This document shows, piece after piece, positions 37,396-46,567 of a stretch of 64,000 nt of DNA. Under the pieces are notes generated by a model, which made no database searches, was not told the DNA's origin, and saw only the letters and a program-made list of their open reading frames with translations. The stretch is from Segatella copri DSM 18205 (GTDB lineage: Bacteria; Bacteroidota; Bacteroidia; Bacteroidales; Bacteroidaceae): the NCBI RefSeq assembly GCF_025151535.1, contig NZ_CP102288.1, positions 67,501-131,500 of the forward strand, in the 5' to 3' direction. How positions within the stretch are numbered: position 1 is the stretch's first letter; every line of letters begins with the position of its first letter. The translations under genes were made by a program, and so were the position numbers.

Positions 37396-39246
37396 ATGTT
37401 GGATTACAATCTTGAAAAACGTAGATTCGTTATCGGTGGAGTGGCCATAGCTATTGTGGTCATTTACATGATTCGTCTGTTTACGCTTCAGATTATGAGC
37501 GACGACTACAAGAAGAATGCCGACAGTAATGCCTTCTTGAAGCATATTGAGTTTCCCGCCCGTGGTGCCATTTACGACCGTAATGGTAAGCTGCTGGTGT
37601 ATAATCAGCCGTCTTACGATCTGATGGTGGTCATGAACGAGGAGAGCGGCCGACTTGATACGATGGATTTCTGTAATTCGCTGGGTATCACGAAAGAGTT
37701 TTTTATCAAGCGAATGAACGATATCAAGGACCGCTCTAAGAACCCGGGCTATTCGCGCTATACCCAGCAGCTTTTTATGGGACAGCTGAGCGACCGGGAT
37801 TTCAGTGTGTTCCAGGAGAAGATGTTCCGGTTCCCCGGTTTCTATGTCCAGAAACGTACCGTCAGAGAATATACCTACCCTTATGCAGCCCATGTGCTGG
37901 GTGATGTGGGTGAGGTTTCGCAAAGCGATATTGAAGATGATGACTACTATCAGGCTGGTGACTATATCGGAAAACTGGGTATCGAGAAGTTTTATGAGAA
38001 GCAGCTGCGTGGTGAGAAGGGTGTGAAGATCATGCTGAGAGATGCCCACGGAAGAATACAGGGTAGCTATCAGAATGGTAAACTCGACCGGAAACCTGTG
38101 GCTGGAAAGGACTTGACGCTGGGATTGGATGTCAAGTTGCAAGCCTTGGGCGAACGTCTGCTCCAGGGTAAAATCGGCAGTATCGTTGCCATCGATCCTA
38201 GAACGGGCGATGTGCTGGCTATGGTTTCTTCTCCTTCTTACGATCCAAGACGTCTGGTGGGTAGAAACCGCGGCAAGATGCACAAGTGGCTCTCGCGTAA
38301 TCCTTGGAAACCGCTCCTGAACCGTAGTATTCAGGGTCAGTATCCTCCGGGTTCTACCTTTAAGACCAGCCAGGCGCTGACCTATCTTACTGAAGGTATC
38401 ATCACACCGGGAACAGCATTCCCATGTAATCATGGTTTCTCTTATAAGGGTCTGCATGTGGGCTGTCATGGTCACCCGTCGCCTATTTCGCTGGTTGATG
38501 CCATCAGTACCTCTTGTAACGGTTACTTCTGCTGGGGTCTTTACTATATGATAGGTAACCGCAAGAAGTATGGCAGCGTACAGAATGCGATGACTGTATG
38601 GAAAGATTATATGGTGAGCATGGGGTTCGGATATAAGTTGGGCATCGACTTGCCTGGCGAGAAACGCGGTCTCATTCCGAATGCACAGTTCTATGATAAG
38701 GCTTACAATGGTTCATGGAACGGACTGACGGTAATCAGTATTTCTATCGGTCAGGGTGAGGTTAACCTTACGCCGTTGCAGATAGCCAACCTGGGTGCTA
38801 CCATTGCCAACAGGGGATACTATTATGTGCCTCATGTAGTGAGAAAGGTGAAGGGTGAACCGCTTGATACGCTCTATACCCGGCGCCATTATACCAAGGC
38901 TTCCCGACGGGCTTACAACTATGTGGTAGCCGGTATGAGAAGTTCGGCGCTGAAGGGAACCTGTAAGCTGCTCGGCCGCTACGATTTCGAAGCTTGCGGC
39001 AAGACGGGTACGGCACAGAACCGTGGCCATGACCACTCTGTATTCATGGGCTTTGCTCCGATGAACAACCCGAAGATTGCCATTGCCGTGTATGTAGAGA
39101 ATGGTGGTTGGGGTGCTGACTATGGTGTGCCTATCGGTGGTCTGATGATGGAACAGTATCTCAAGGGTAAGTTATCTCCTGATTCTGAGCGCAGGGCTGC
39201 AGAGATGCAGGCCCGTAGAATCGCCTACGGATTAAGCAGTAGATAG
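37396..39246 (+). CDS. mrdA: penicillin-binding protein 2 (peptidoglycan transpeptidase)
   Basis: 616 residues. One N-terminal membrane anchor, a PBP dimerisation domain (RGAIYDRNGKLL), and the transpeptidase domain with nucleophile Ser320 in STFK, SCN motif in STSCNGYF, and KTGTAQN. It cross-links lateral wall peptidoglycan together with RodA, encoded next. Target of beta-lactams such as mecillinam in other bacteria. Confidence 0.94.
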   Translation: MLDYNLEKRRFVIGGVAIAIVVIYMIRLFTLQIMSDDYKKNADSNAFLKHIEFPARGAIYDRNGKLLVYNQPSYDLMVVMNEESGRLDTMDFCNSLGITKEFFIKRMNDIKDRSKNPGYSRYTQQLFMGQLSDRDFSVFQEKMFRFPGFYVQKRTVREYTYPYAAHVLGDVGEVSQSDIEDDDYYQAGDYIGKLGIEKFYEKQLRGEKGVKIMLRDAHGRIQGSYQNGKLDRKPVAGKDLTLGLDVKLQALGERLLQGKIGSIVAIDPRTGDVLAMVSSPSYDPRRLVGRNRGKMHKWLSRNPWKPLLNRSIQGQYPPGSTFKTSQALTYLTEGIITPGTAFPCNHGFSYKGLHVGCHGHPSPISLVDAISTSCNGYFCWGLYYMIGNRKKYGSVQNAMTVWKDYMVSMGFGYKLGIDLPGEKRGLIPNAQFYDKAYNGSWNGLTVISISIGQGEVNLTPLQIANLGATIANRGYYYVPHVVRKVKGEPLDTLYTRRHYTKASRRAYNYVVAGMRSSALKGTCKLLGRYDFEACGKTGTAQNRGHDHSVFMGFAPMNNPKIAIAVYVENGGWGADYGVPIGGLMMEQYLKGKLSPDSERRAAEMQARRIAYGLSSR

Positions 39247-39284
39247 TTTTCAGTTAACAGTTTATAGTTGATAGTTTATAGATT

Positions 39285-40748
39285 ATGATCGATAATAAAC
39301 AACCTAGTGTGCTTGCTTCACTTGACTGGTGGACGATAGGTATTTATCTGGCACTCCTCATCTTCGGATGGGTGAGCGTCTGTGGAGCCAGCTATAACTA
39401 TGGTGACAACGAGATATTCAGTCTGGGTGCCCGCTCGGGTATGCAGATTATATGGATTGGCACATCCATAGCACTGGGATTGGTAATCCTGCTGCTTGAT
39501 GACCGGTTTTACGATACCTTCTCGTATGTCATCTATGGCGTCCTGATACTCTTGCTCTTTGCTACGATATTCAATCCGCATAGCATCAAGGGTTCCCACT
39601 CCTGGCTGGTGTTGGGACCGCTCCGACTGCAACCGGCTGAGTTTGGTAAGTTTGCTACGGCTCTGGCGGTAGCCAAGTTTATGTCAAGCTATGGTTTCAG
39701 TATGCAGAACCTGAAGCATTTCATGGCAGCCGTAGGCATTATCGTTCTGCCGATGCTCTGTATCGTAGGTCAGCGCGAAACGGGTTCTGCCTTGGTTTAT
39801 CTTTCATTCTTCCTCATGCTTTACCGCGAAGGAATGCCGGGTGCCATTCTCTTTACCGGCGTGTCGATGGTGGCTTACTTCGTAGTGGGTGTGAAGTATG
39901 AGAACGTGATGATGTGGGATACCTATACTTCTGTGGGTAAGTTTGTCGTGCTTCTGCTGGTGCAGATTTTTACGGCTGGCATGGTGAACTCCTATACGGG
40001 CGACAGGAAACAGGCACTGATGATCCTTGCCTATTCGGTAGGCATTACGCTGCTCTTCGTGCTCTTTTCTACCTATGTCATTCCGTTCGACATTGTGTGG
40101 ATCCAGCTCTTCCTATGTGCTATGCTCATCGGATTCCTGGTTTATCAGGGACTGAGAACCCGGTTCCGGAATTACTTCCTCATCTCAATCTTTTCGTTGG
40201 GAAGTATCGCTTTCTTCTATTCTGCCGATTATGTGTTGAATCATGTGATGGAACCTCATCAGAGAGTGCGTATCAACGTACTGCTGGGACTGGATGAAGA
40301 TTTGGCTGGTGCGGGATATAACGTGCATCAGAGTGAGATTGCCATTGGTTCCGGCGGACTTCAGGGAAAAGGTTTCCTCAATGGAACGCAGACCAAGCTG
40401 AAGTTCGTGCCTGAGCAGGATACAGACTTTATCTTCTGTACGGTAGGCGAGGAGGAAGGTTTCCTCGGTTCGGCAGGCGTGCTGCTGCTTTTCCTGGCTT
40501 TGATATTGCGGTTGATGCATCTGGCTGAGCGGCAACCTTATAAATTCGGGCGTATCTACGGCTATTGTGTCCTGTCGGTATTCCTCTTCCACCTGTTTAT
40601 TAATGTGGGAATGGTGCTGGGTTTAACACCGGTTATAGGTATTCCGCTGCCGTTCTTCAGTTATGGTGGCAGTTCGTTATGGGGATTTACCATCCTTCTT
40701 TTCATCTTCTTGAGAATTGATGCGGGAAGGAACTTAGTGAGAAGTTAA
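39285..40748 (+). CDS. rodA: RodA, SEDS peptidoglycan glycosyltransferase
   Basis: 487 residues with about ten membrane segments and the SEDS signatures GPLRLQPAEFGK near residue 108 and the C-terminal GLTPVIGIPLPFFSYGGSS. RodA polymerises glycan strands with PBP2. It is longer than E. coli RodA (370) because of an extended central region (about 210-340), as is common in Bacteroidetes. Last gene of the operon; a strong terminator follows at once. Confidence 0.94.
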   Translation: MIDNKQPSVLASLDWWTIGIYLALLIFGWVSVCGASYNYGDNEIFSLGARSGMQIIWIGTSIALGLVILLLDDRFYDTFSYVIYGVLILLLFATIFNPHSIKGSHSWLVLGPLRLQPAEFGKFATALAVAKFMSSYGFSMQNLKHFMAAVGIIVLPMLCIVGQRETGSALVYLSFFLMLYREGMPGAILFTGVSMVAYFVVGVKYENVMMWDTYTSVGKFVVLLLVQIFTAGMVNSYTGDRKQALMILAYSVGITLLFVLFSTYVIPFDIVWIQLFLCAMLIGFLVYQGLRTRFRNYFLISIFSLGSIAFFYSADYVLNHVMEPHQRVRINVLLGLDEDLAGAGYNVHQSEIAIGSGGLQGKGFLNGTQTKLKFVPEQDTDFIFCTVGEEEGFLGSAGVLLLFLALILRLMHLAERQPYKFGRIYGYCVLSVFLFHLFINVGMVLGLTPVIGIPLPFFSYGGSSLWGFTILLFIFLRIDAGRNLVRS

Positions 40749-40751
40749 AAA

Positions 40752-40794
40752 AAAGAGTGAACAGATTGTTATGCATCTGTTCACTCTTTTTTTT
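40752..40794. terminator. bidirectional terminator between rodA and gldH
   Basis: A perfect 15-bp stem, AAAGAGTGAACAGAT with its complement, A run before and T8 after. Serves both convergent genes. Confidence 0.92.
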
Positions 40795-41275
40795 ATTGTA
40801 TCTTTGAAATCTTGATGCCGATGTCACTCACACCGGGCAGGATTTCTCTTTTCATATCATGTCTGATGGCTACGTGTATGGAATCGCCCTGATGCATCTG
40901 ATAGATGTTGATAGGGAAGTTATACTGATAGTAGCTGATACCCTGTCCTCTGCTCACGCCGTTTTTGTCAATCAGCTGGCAGTTTACCGTATCTATCTTG
41001 CATTCGCCAGGTATCTTTCTGGTTCGGTGATAAACCGTCTGTTCTACGATGAGCGTAAGTCCCATGAATGGGTAGGCACCTGTAATGCGAAGTCCTAAGC
41101 TTTGTTTGTAATGCCCGGGCTCGAGTAGAGGTGATACTTCGAATGATAGGGTGTCGTTCTTCTCCCATCCTGCAATCGGTGTATGGGCATACTCATCGTA
41201 TACGGTCGAACCGCTGCAGGCAAAGAGAATGTGAACGATCGCTGTCAAAACGATGAAATAAACAGTCTTTTTCAT
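40793..41275 (-). CDS. gldH: gliding-motility-type lipoprotein GldH
   Basis: 160 residues with a lipoprotein signal peptide (lipobox FACS, Cys20) and the GldH-type domain (WEKNDTLSFEV, RITGAYPFMGLTLIVEQ). GldH was defined in gliding Flavobacterium but is kept in non-motile Bacteroidales, where its role is unknown. It is the last gene of the metF-holB-PSP1-gldH minus-strand row, 20 bases after the PSP1 gene. Confidence 0.85.
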   Translation of the reverse strand: MKKTVYFIVLTAIVHILFACSGSTVYDEYAHTPIAGWEKNDTLSFEVSPLLEPGHYKQSLGLRITGAYPFMGLTLIVEQTVYHRTRKIPGECKIDTVNCQLIDKNGVSRGQGISYYQYNFPINIYQMHQGDSIHVAIRHDMKREILPGVSDIGIKISKIQ

Positions 41276-41295
41276 CTTTTTCTAGCTCCTATTCT

Positions 41296-42663
41296 TTATT
41301 CTTGTGAGGCGTTATTGCCTTGTGGCTTGTTACCATTCTGAGGGGCGTTGTTGCCATTCTGCGGCTTGTTGCCCTTGTTAGGTCGTCTGTCGTTTCTTGG
41401 CTGGCGGTTGTCACCCTTAGGATGATTGCCCTGATTACGGTTGTCGCGGCGCTGGTTGTTTGGCTTGCCTTCATTCTTCTGAGGTTTGTTGTCGCCGTTC
41501 TGCGCGCGGTTCTCGTTCTTCTGAGGCTTGTTGTCTCCCTCCTGCTGGCGAGGTCCCTTGTTCTTATTGTTCTTCTTCTTCTTTTTCTTAGCCTTGTCAA
41601 AGCGGCTCAAATCAGCTTCGGCGAGCAGGTCGACTGGTTTGGCTACAGGTTTTGCCTTACCGTCTTCCAGCAGACTCAATGGCTTCTCGCCCTGACGGTT
41701 CATTTCGATGATAGCCTTGGCACGCTCGATGCTGATGGTTTCGAGGTTGGAAGCAAGGTTCTTGTCAGAAGAGTAGGTGATAAGACCAGCCAGGATATCC
41801 ACCTTGAACTGATGGAAATCACCGTCGGCTGTCTGCAGTACGGCATCCTTAGGCGGCAACTTTCTGCTAGCCTCTACATAGCTGTCTACCTCGTAGTTGA
41901 GACAGCACTTCAGTTTGGCGCACATACCGGCAAGTTTCTGAGGATTCAGAGAGATGTCCTGGTAGCGTGCTGCATTGGTGCTAACGCTGATGAAGTTCTT
42001 CATCCAGGTAGCGCAGCAGAGTTCTCTGCCGCAAGGACCCGTTCCACCGATGCGGCCTGCTTCCTGTCGTGCACCGATCTGTTTCATCTCAATGCGCACA
42101 TGGAAGGTATCGGCAAGAACCTTGATGAGCTGGCGGAAGTCCACACGTTCGTCAGCGATGTAATAGAAGATAGCCTTGTTGCCGTCTCCCTGATATTCTA
42201 CATCACCTATTTTCATCTTCAGTCCGAGATCTTTGGCTATCTGGCGGCTCTGGATCATGGTGCCGTGTTCACGGCTCTTAGCCTCCTTGCATTTGTCAAG
42301 ATCCACCTGCTTGGCGATACGGTAGATACGCTTGATATCATCCTGCGACTTGAGGTTTGCCTTCTTAATCTGGAGTTTTACCAGTCTTCCGGTCAGCGTA
42401 ACCACACCGATGTCGTGCCCCGGGTTAGCCTCTACCGCCACTATATCGCCCTTCTTCAGGTCGAGGTTATTCACATTGTGGTAATATCCCTTACGGGTAT
42501 TCTTGAACTGTACCTCCACGAGGTCAGTACTTTCAGCATTGCCGGGTACATCGGCAAGCCAGTCGTATGTGTTGAGCTGTCTGTCCTGTCTTCCTACGCC
42601 CTTAGCGCACAGACCACGGTCGCAGCCGTTCCACATCCTGAATTTCATATTTTTGTAATCCAC
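41296..42663 (-). CDS. PSP1/RicT-like protein with Cys clusters and basic Asn-rich tail
   Basis: 455 residues. Residues 1-330 match the PSP1/RicT (YaaT) family: a Cys-containing start (GCDRGLCAKG), then GPCGRELCCATW and CAKLKCCLNYE, which in RicT bind iron-sulfur clusters. From about residue 350 the chain turns into a low-complexity tail: KKKKKKN, then repeated NKPQKNE and NKPQNGN units rich in Asn, Gln, Lys and Arg, which looks like an RNA-binding or flexible extension. RicT acts with RicA and RicF in RNase Y control in Firmicutes; those partners are not seen here. Neighbours holB and gldH are the usual Bacteroidales setting. Confidence 0.82.
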   Translation of the reverse strand: MDYKNMKFRMWNGCDRGLCAKGVGRQDRQLNTYDWLADVPGNAESTDLVEVQFKNTRKGYYHNVNNLDLKKGDIVAVEANPGHDIGVVTLTGRLVKLQIKKANLKSQDDIKRIYRIAKQVDLDKCKEAKSREHGTMIQSRQIAKDLGLKMKIGDVEYQGDGNKAIFYYIADERVDFRQLIKVLADTFHVRIEMKQIGARQEAGRIGGTGPCGRELCCATWMKNFISVSTNAARYQDISLNPQKLAGMCAKLKCCLNYEVDSYVEASRKLPPKDAVLQTADGDFHQFKVDILAGLITYSSDKNLASNLETISIERAKAIIEMNRQGEKPLSLLEDGKAKPVAKPVDLLAEADLSRFDKAKKKKKKNNKNKGPRQQEGDNKPQKNENRAQNGDNKPQKNEGKPNNQRRDNRNQGNHPKGDNRQPRNDRRPNKGNKPQNGNNAPQNGNKPQGNNASQE

Positions 42664-42670
42664 GATCGTC

Positions 42671-42717
42671 TAATTTATAATGTATAATTTATAATGTCTA
42701 ATTTATAATGAACAATG
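42671..42717. repeat. short tandem repeat of TAATTTATAATG
   Basis: Three consecutive units near TAATTTATAATG, followed by decayed AACAATGAAC, lie between the PSP1 gene and holB. Such short A+T-rich repeats occur in several gaps of this window (compare 39250-39280 and 63975-64000). Confidence 0.6.
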
Positions 42718-42721
42718 AACA

Positions 42722-42735
42722 GAACTTTCGCAAGT
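42722..42735. repeat. lone end of the dispersed palindromic element
   Basis: GAACTTTCGCAAGT is identical to the right end of copy C (reverse complement) and nearly identical to the left end of copy A. The opposite end is not found nearby. A hairpin ACGCCC/GGGCGT (42747-42763) follows. Confidence 0.4.
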
Positions 42736-42776
42736 TTTGCCCCATACGCCCTTTTAGGGCGTGCTGCTTCCACTTT

Positions 42777-43889
42777 TCACTTCCTAAGCAGGAGTACGAT
42801 GATTTTGAGCGCCATATCGAAGAAAACGATTTTGGCATTGGCATTTTGCGAAATCATGCGCTTGCTGTCTTCGAAGAGGTTGGAGATGTCAATGATGTTT
42901 GCCTCGTTGATGAAGCGGGCAAAGTTCTTGGCAAAGTTCTCCTCATCCTGCGTCATGTAGCTCAGTTCCGGATTCCGGAAGTTGTACATGAAACTTTCTC
43001 TGAGCATGTGCATAAAGTAGTCGAGCATGCGTTTCTGCTTTTCTCTTCCGAAGGTTGCAATCACATCGGTCCACTTCTTGAGGTCACCTATCTTGCGCAT
43101 GTAAGCCAGTCGCATCAGCATGATGAACATGTCGAGATGCTGCCGGTTTTCGTTTCCTGCATCCAGTTCTTCGAGTGCGAGGTTCCAGTTGCCGTTGGCG
43201 ATACGGGCTATGCGGTGTGCCATGTCTGGCTCCAGCGCTCTCCGTTCCGTCAGCGCTTTTTCCATCTCAGCGGTTTCTATCTTCTTGAAGTCGATACGCT
43301 GTGTACGGCTTCTGATGGTTTCCAGCAGCAGTTCCGGATTCTCGCTTACCAGCAGGAATAGCGTCTGGCGAGGCGGCTCCTCCAGCAGTTTCAGTATCTT
43401 GTTAGCACTCTGGATGTTCATACGTTCCGGGAGCCATATCAGACTTATCTTATATCCGCCCTGACTCGACATCATCATCAGTTCGTGAGAGATGGCATCG
43501 GTTTCTTCGGCAGTGATGATAGCCTGTTTGTTATAGTCGGCATCCGTCTTGCCCATCTTCAGCATCCAGTCGCTAATCTGGATGTAGGGACCTTTAGAAA
43601 GCAGCAGCTCTCTCCATTCCTTGATGAAGTCGAGGCTCACCGGTTTGTGTTCGCTGCCCATATTGGCGGTCTTGATGGTAGGAAAGGTGAAGTGGAGGTC
43701 CGGATGTTCCCATTTCCTGAGCATCGGTGAATCGCCCAGAAGATAGCTGGCAAAAGCCAGTGCCATCGCCAGTTTGCCGCAACCCTGCGGGCCGCAGAAC
43801 ATCAGCGCATGGGGCAAACGGTTCTCCTGAACCATCTCCATGAGACGGTTCCATACTTCTTGCTGACCTATAACTTCATTTCTTTGCAT
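42777..43889 (-). CDS. holB: DNA polymerase III delta-prime subunit
   Basis: 370 residues of the clamp-loader AAA+ fold. It has GPQGCGKLA in place of a full Walker A (the Thr/Ser after Lys is lost, as delta-prime does not hydrolyse ATP) and the sensor-like SLIWLPERMN and LLEEPPRQTLFLLVSE. It helps load the sliding clamp. metF ends one base upstream, so the two are surely co-transcribed. Confidence 0.87.
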   Translation of the reverse strand: MQRNEVIGQQEVWNRLMEMVQENRLPHALMFCGPQGCGKLAMALAFASYLLGDSPMLRKWEHPDLHFTFPTIKTANMGSEHKPVSLDFIKEWRELLLSKGPYIQISDWMLKMGKTDADYNKQAIITAEETDAISHELMMMSSQGGYKISLIWLPERMNIQSANKILKLLEEPPRQTLFLLVSENPELLLETIRSRTQRIDFKKIETAEMEKALTERRALEPDMAHRIARIANGNWNLALEELDAGNENRQHLDMFIMLMRLAYMRKIGDLKKWTDVIATFGREKQKRMLDYFMHMLRESFMYNFRNPELSYMTQDEENFAKNFARFINEANIIDISNLFEDSKRMISQNANAKIVFFDMALKIIVLLLRK

Positions 43890-44846
43890 TTAAAACAGAA
43901 TTTTTGCTATTTGCTTGACGCTGTCTACAGCCGATACAGTGAAGAAGTGAACATTGTTGTAACCATGTTCGAAGAGATCTTGCACCTGAGCGGTGGTCCA
44001 CTCGATACCGAGCTGCTTGGCATCATCGTCAGTTTTACATTTCAATACTTCTTGTGCGAGTTCTTCAGGAATATCGCAGTGGAAGGTTTTCGGCACTACA
44101 GTGAGCTGGCTCAACTTGGCGAAAGGCTTGATGGCAGGAATGATAGGAATGGTTACGCCTATCTGCCGAGCCTTTTCAACAAAAGCATAGAACTTCTCGT
44201 TGTCGTAGAAGAGCTGGGTAACGGCATACGCTGCGCCCAACTGTTGTTTCTCCAGCAGATGATGCATATCCATTTCGAGGTTTGGCGCCTCTTCATGCTT
44301 CTCCGGATAGCAGGCTACACCGCAGCAGAACTTGTCGCCCGGGTGTTTGATGGGTGTGCCATCAAAGAAGAAACCATCATTAAACTGATTCACCTGCTTC
44401 AGAAGGTCGGTGGCATGGGCATGACCGTTCTCGGTTGGTGTAAACTGCCGGTCTTCTTTCGCCTTGTCTCCTCGCAGAACGAGAATGTTGCTGATGCCCA
44501 GAAACTGGAGGTCGAGCAGTTCGTACTCGATGTCTTCCTTCGTAGCACCGCTGCAGATAATATGAGGGATGACAGGTATGTCGTACTTATTCTGTATAGC
44601 GCCTGCGATGGCTACGGTGCCCGGGCGGCGGCGTACACGCTGGCGAGTGAGGAGACCGTTTTCCAGTTCCTTGTATACATACTCGCTATGGTGCGTAGTG
44701 ATGTTGATAAAGCGAGGACCAAACTCGCTCAGCGCATCGATGGTACGGAAGAGTGCTGCTGTTCCGTTACCTTTCAGCGGAGGTAAAACCTCAAACGAAA
44801 AGCCTCGCTTATCGCCCTGCTGATGTAGAAAATCTGCTATGTTCAT
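43890..44846 (-). CDS. metF: methylenetetrahydrofolate reductase
   Basis: 318 residues, a TIM barrel with FSFEVLPP at the N terminus, FINITTHHS, ILVLRGD and GVACYPEKHEEAPN, as in bacterial MetF. It reduces 5,10-methylene-THF to 5-methyl-THF with FAD, feeding methionine synthesis. It opens the minus-strand row and is directly followed by holB. Confidence 0.93.
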   Translation of the reverse strand: MNIADFLHQQGDKRGFSFEVLPPLKGNGTAALFRTIDALSEFGPRFINITTHHSEYVYKELENGLLTRQRVRRRPGTVAIAGAIQNKYDIPVIPHIICSGATKEDIEYELLDLQFLGISNILVLRGDKAKEDRQFTPTENGHAHATDLLKQVNQFNDGFFFDGTPIKHPGDKFCCGVACYPEKHEEAPNLEMDMHHLLEKQQLGAAYAVTQLFYDNEKFYAFVEKARQIGVTIPIIPAIKPFAKLSQLTVVPKTFHCDIPEELAQEVLKCKTDDDAKQLGIEWTTAQVQDLFEHGYNNVHFFTVSAVDSVKQIAKILF

Positions 44847-44881
44847 ATTACCTAAATTCTATGTTTCTTCTTATTTTGGTG

Positions 44882-44889
44882 CAAATTTA
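44882..44889 (-). promoter_or_regulatory. -7 element before metF
   Basis: On the minus strand TAAATTTG, about 36 bases ahead of the metF ATG. No well-spaced -33 element was seen. The rest of 44890-45052 is A+T-rich and shows nothing further. Confidence 0.45.
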
Positions 44890-45052
44890 CAAAAAAAATA
44901 GGGGAAAACCGCATGTTGAACGTAATATTTATAAAGAAAAAACGTATATTATTAGGTGGAGATTGATTTTTGGCATGAAAAAAGAAGATTTCCTGCCGGT
45001 AAATGCTACGCTATTCTACAGAAAAGTGATTAAAATTTAAACCTAAAAAATA

Positions 45053-46504
45053 ATGGAACAAAAACAAACAGGCTCTAGAGCCTATCTTATTTCAATTGTG
45101 ATGGTAGCCGTTTTGGGCGGCTTGCTTTTCGGTTATGATACCGCGGTAATCTCGGGAGCCGAGAAGGGTTTGCAGGCATTCTTCATGGGTGCTGAGGATT
45201 TCACCTATACCGATTTCTGGCATGGATTCACTTCTTCCAGCGCCCTGATTGGTTGTATCATCGGTTCGGCGCTTTCGGGTGTGCTGGCTTCTAACTGGGG
45301 ACGTAAGCGTTCGCTGATCTTTGCGGGTGTGATGTTCTTCATCTCTGCATGGGGATCTATGTGTCCTGAGTCTTTGGTGTTGCCAAAGGGCGAACCTAAT
45401 CTTACGCTTCTCATCGTGTTCAACCTCTACCGTGTGATTGGCGGTATCGGTGTGGGTCTGGCATCTGCTGTATGCCCGATGTATATCGGTGAGATTGCGC
45501 CTAGCAACATCCGTGGTATGTTGGTCAGCTGGAACCAGTTTGCCATCATCTTCGGTCAGCTGGTGGTTTATTTCGTCAACTTCTTCATTCTTGGCGATCA
45601 TATTGCTCCTGCTATCCAGAGTGTGGGCAATGGTATGAACCAGATTCTGAATGGTGGCGAGGCTGCCTGGGCTATTGAAACCGGATGGCGCTATATGTTT
45701 GGTTCTGAGATGGTTCCTTCGGGTTTGTTTGCTCTGCTTATCTGCTTTGTTCCTGAGACTCCCCGTTATCTTGCCATGGTTGGTCAGGATGCGAAGGCTG
45801 AGCGTATCCTGGCTCGCATCAATGGTGCTGAGGAGGCTAAGAAGATTTTGGATGACATCAAGAATACGGTTACTGAGAAGAAGGAGAAACTGCTTACTTA
45901 CGGTGTGCTCTGTATCTTCGTAGGTGTGATGCTCTCTGTATTCCAGCAGGCTGTAGGTATCAATGCCGTGCTCTATTATGCTCCTCGTATCTATGATGCT
46001 ATGGGCTTTGACAATCCGATGGTATTGACCGTATTCAATGGTATCGTGAACCTCGGTTTCACCTGTGTAGCCATCTTTACGGTAGAGAAGTTGGGACGTA
46101 AGCCTTTGCTCATTACCGGTTCTCTGGGCATGGCATTGGGTGCCATCGGTGTAGCCATCACCTTCGGTAATCCTAATCTGCAGTTGTTGTGCATGGTATC
46201 CATCATGGTTTATTCTGCATCATTCATGTTCTCTTGGGGACCAATCTGCTGGGTACTTATCGCCGAGGTATTCCCTAATACGATTCGTGGTGCTGCCGTA
46301 GCGATTGCCGTAGCCTTCCAGTGGATTTTCAACTGGATTGTTTCTACCTCTTTCGTTCCGATGGCTAACAGCCTGGGCTATTGGTTCACCTATGGCCTGT
46401 ATGGTGTTATCTGTATCCTCGCTGCCATCTTTGTATGGAAGCTCGTTCCTGAGACCAAGGGTAAGACGCTGGAGGATATGACCAAGCTTTGGAAGAAAGA
46501 CTAA
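45053..46504 (+). CDS. xylE: sugar:proton symporter, XylE-like
   Basis: 483 residues, twelve membrane segments of the major facilitator sugar-porter family. Signatures: GGLLFGYDTAVISGAE in segment 1, NWGRKRS in loop 2-3, YIGEIAPSNIRG, PETPRYL, QQAVGINAVLYYAPRI in segment 7 and PETKGKTLEDM at the C terminus. The long loop after YIGEIA and the overall pattern fit the xylose/glucose symporters of Bacteroidetes. Exact sugar not provable here. No sugar-metabolism gene is adjacent. Confidence 0.85.
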   Translation: MEQKQTGSRAYLISIVMVAVLGGLLFGYDTAVISGAEKGLQAFFMGAEDFTYTDFWHGFTSSSALIGCIIGSALSGVLASNWGRKRSLIFAGVMFFISAWGSMCPESLVLPKGEPNLTLLIVFNLYRVIGGIGVGLASAVCPMYIGEIAPSNIRGMLVSWNQFAIIFGQLVVYFVNFFILGDHIAPAIQSVGNGMNQILNGGEAAWAIETGWRYMFGSEMVPSGLFALLICFVPETPRYLAMVGQDAKAERILARINGAEEAKKILDDIKNTVTEKKEKLLTYGVLCIFVGVMLSVFQQAVGINAVLYYAPRIYDAMGFDNPMVLTVFNGIVNLGFTCVAIFTVEKLGRKPLLITGSLGMALGAIGVAITFGNPNLQLLCMVSIMVYSASFMFSWGPICWVLIAEVFPNTIRGAAVAIAVAFQWIFNWIVSTSFVPMANSLGYWFTYGLYGVICILAAIFVWKLVPETKGKTLEDMTKLWKKD

Positions 46505-46528
46505 GTACTTATTCTGTGAAATATCAAG

Positions 46529-46564
46529 ACCGCCAGGTGTAGAAAGAAACGCCTGGCGGTTTTC
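46529..46564 (+). terminator. terminator after the sugar porter
   Basis: ACCGCCAGGTGT pairs with ACGCCTGGCGGT (one wobble), followed by TTTT. The putative group II intron starts four bases later. Confidence 0.9.
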
Positions 46565-46567
46565 CTT

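Noticed and set aside
41320..42687. 455-codon plus-strand frame opposite the PSP1 gene
   Set aside because: Its repeats are the complement of the Asn/Lys-rich tail. The minus-strand protein has conserved Cys motifs; this one has none.
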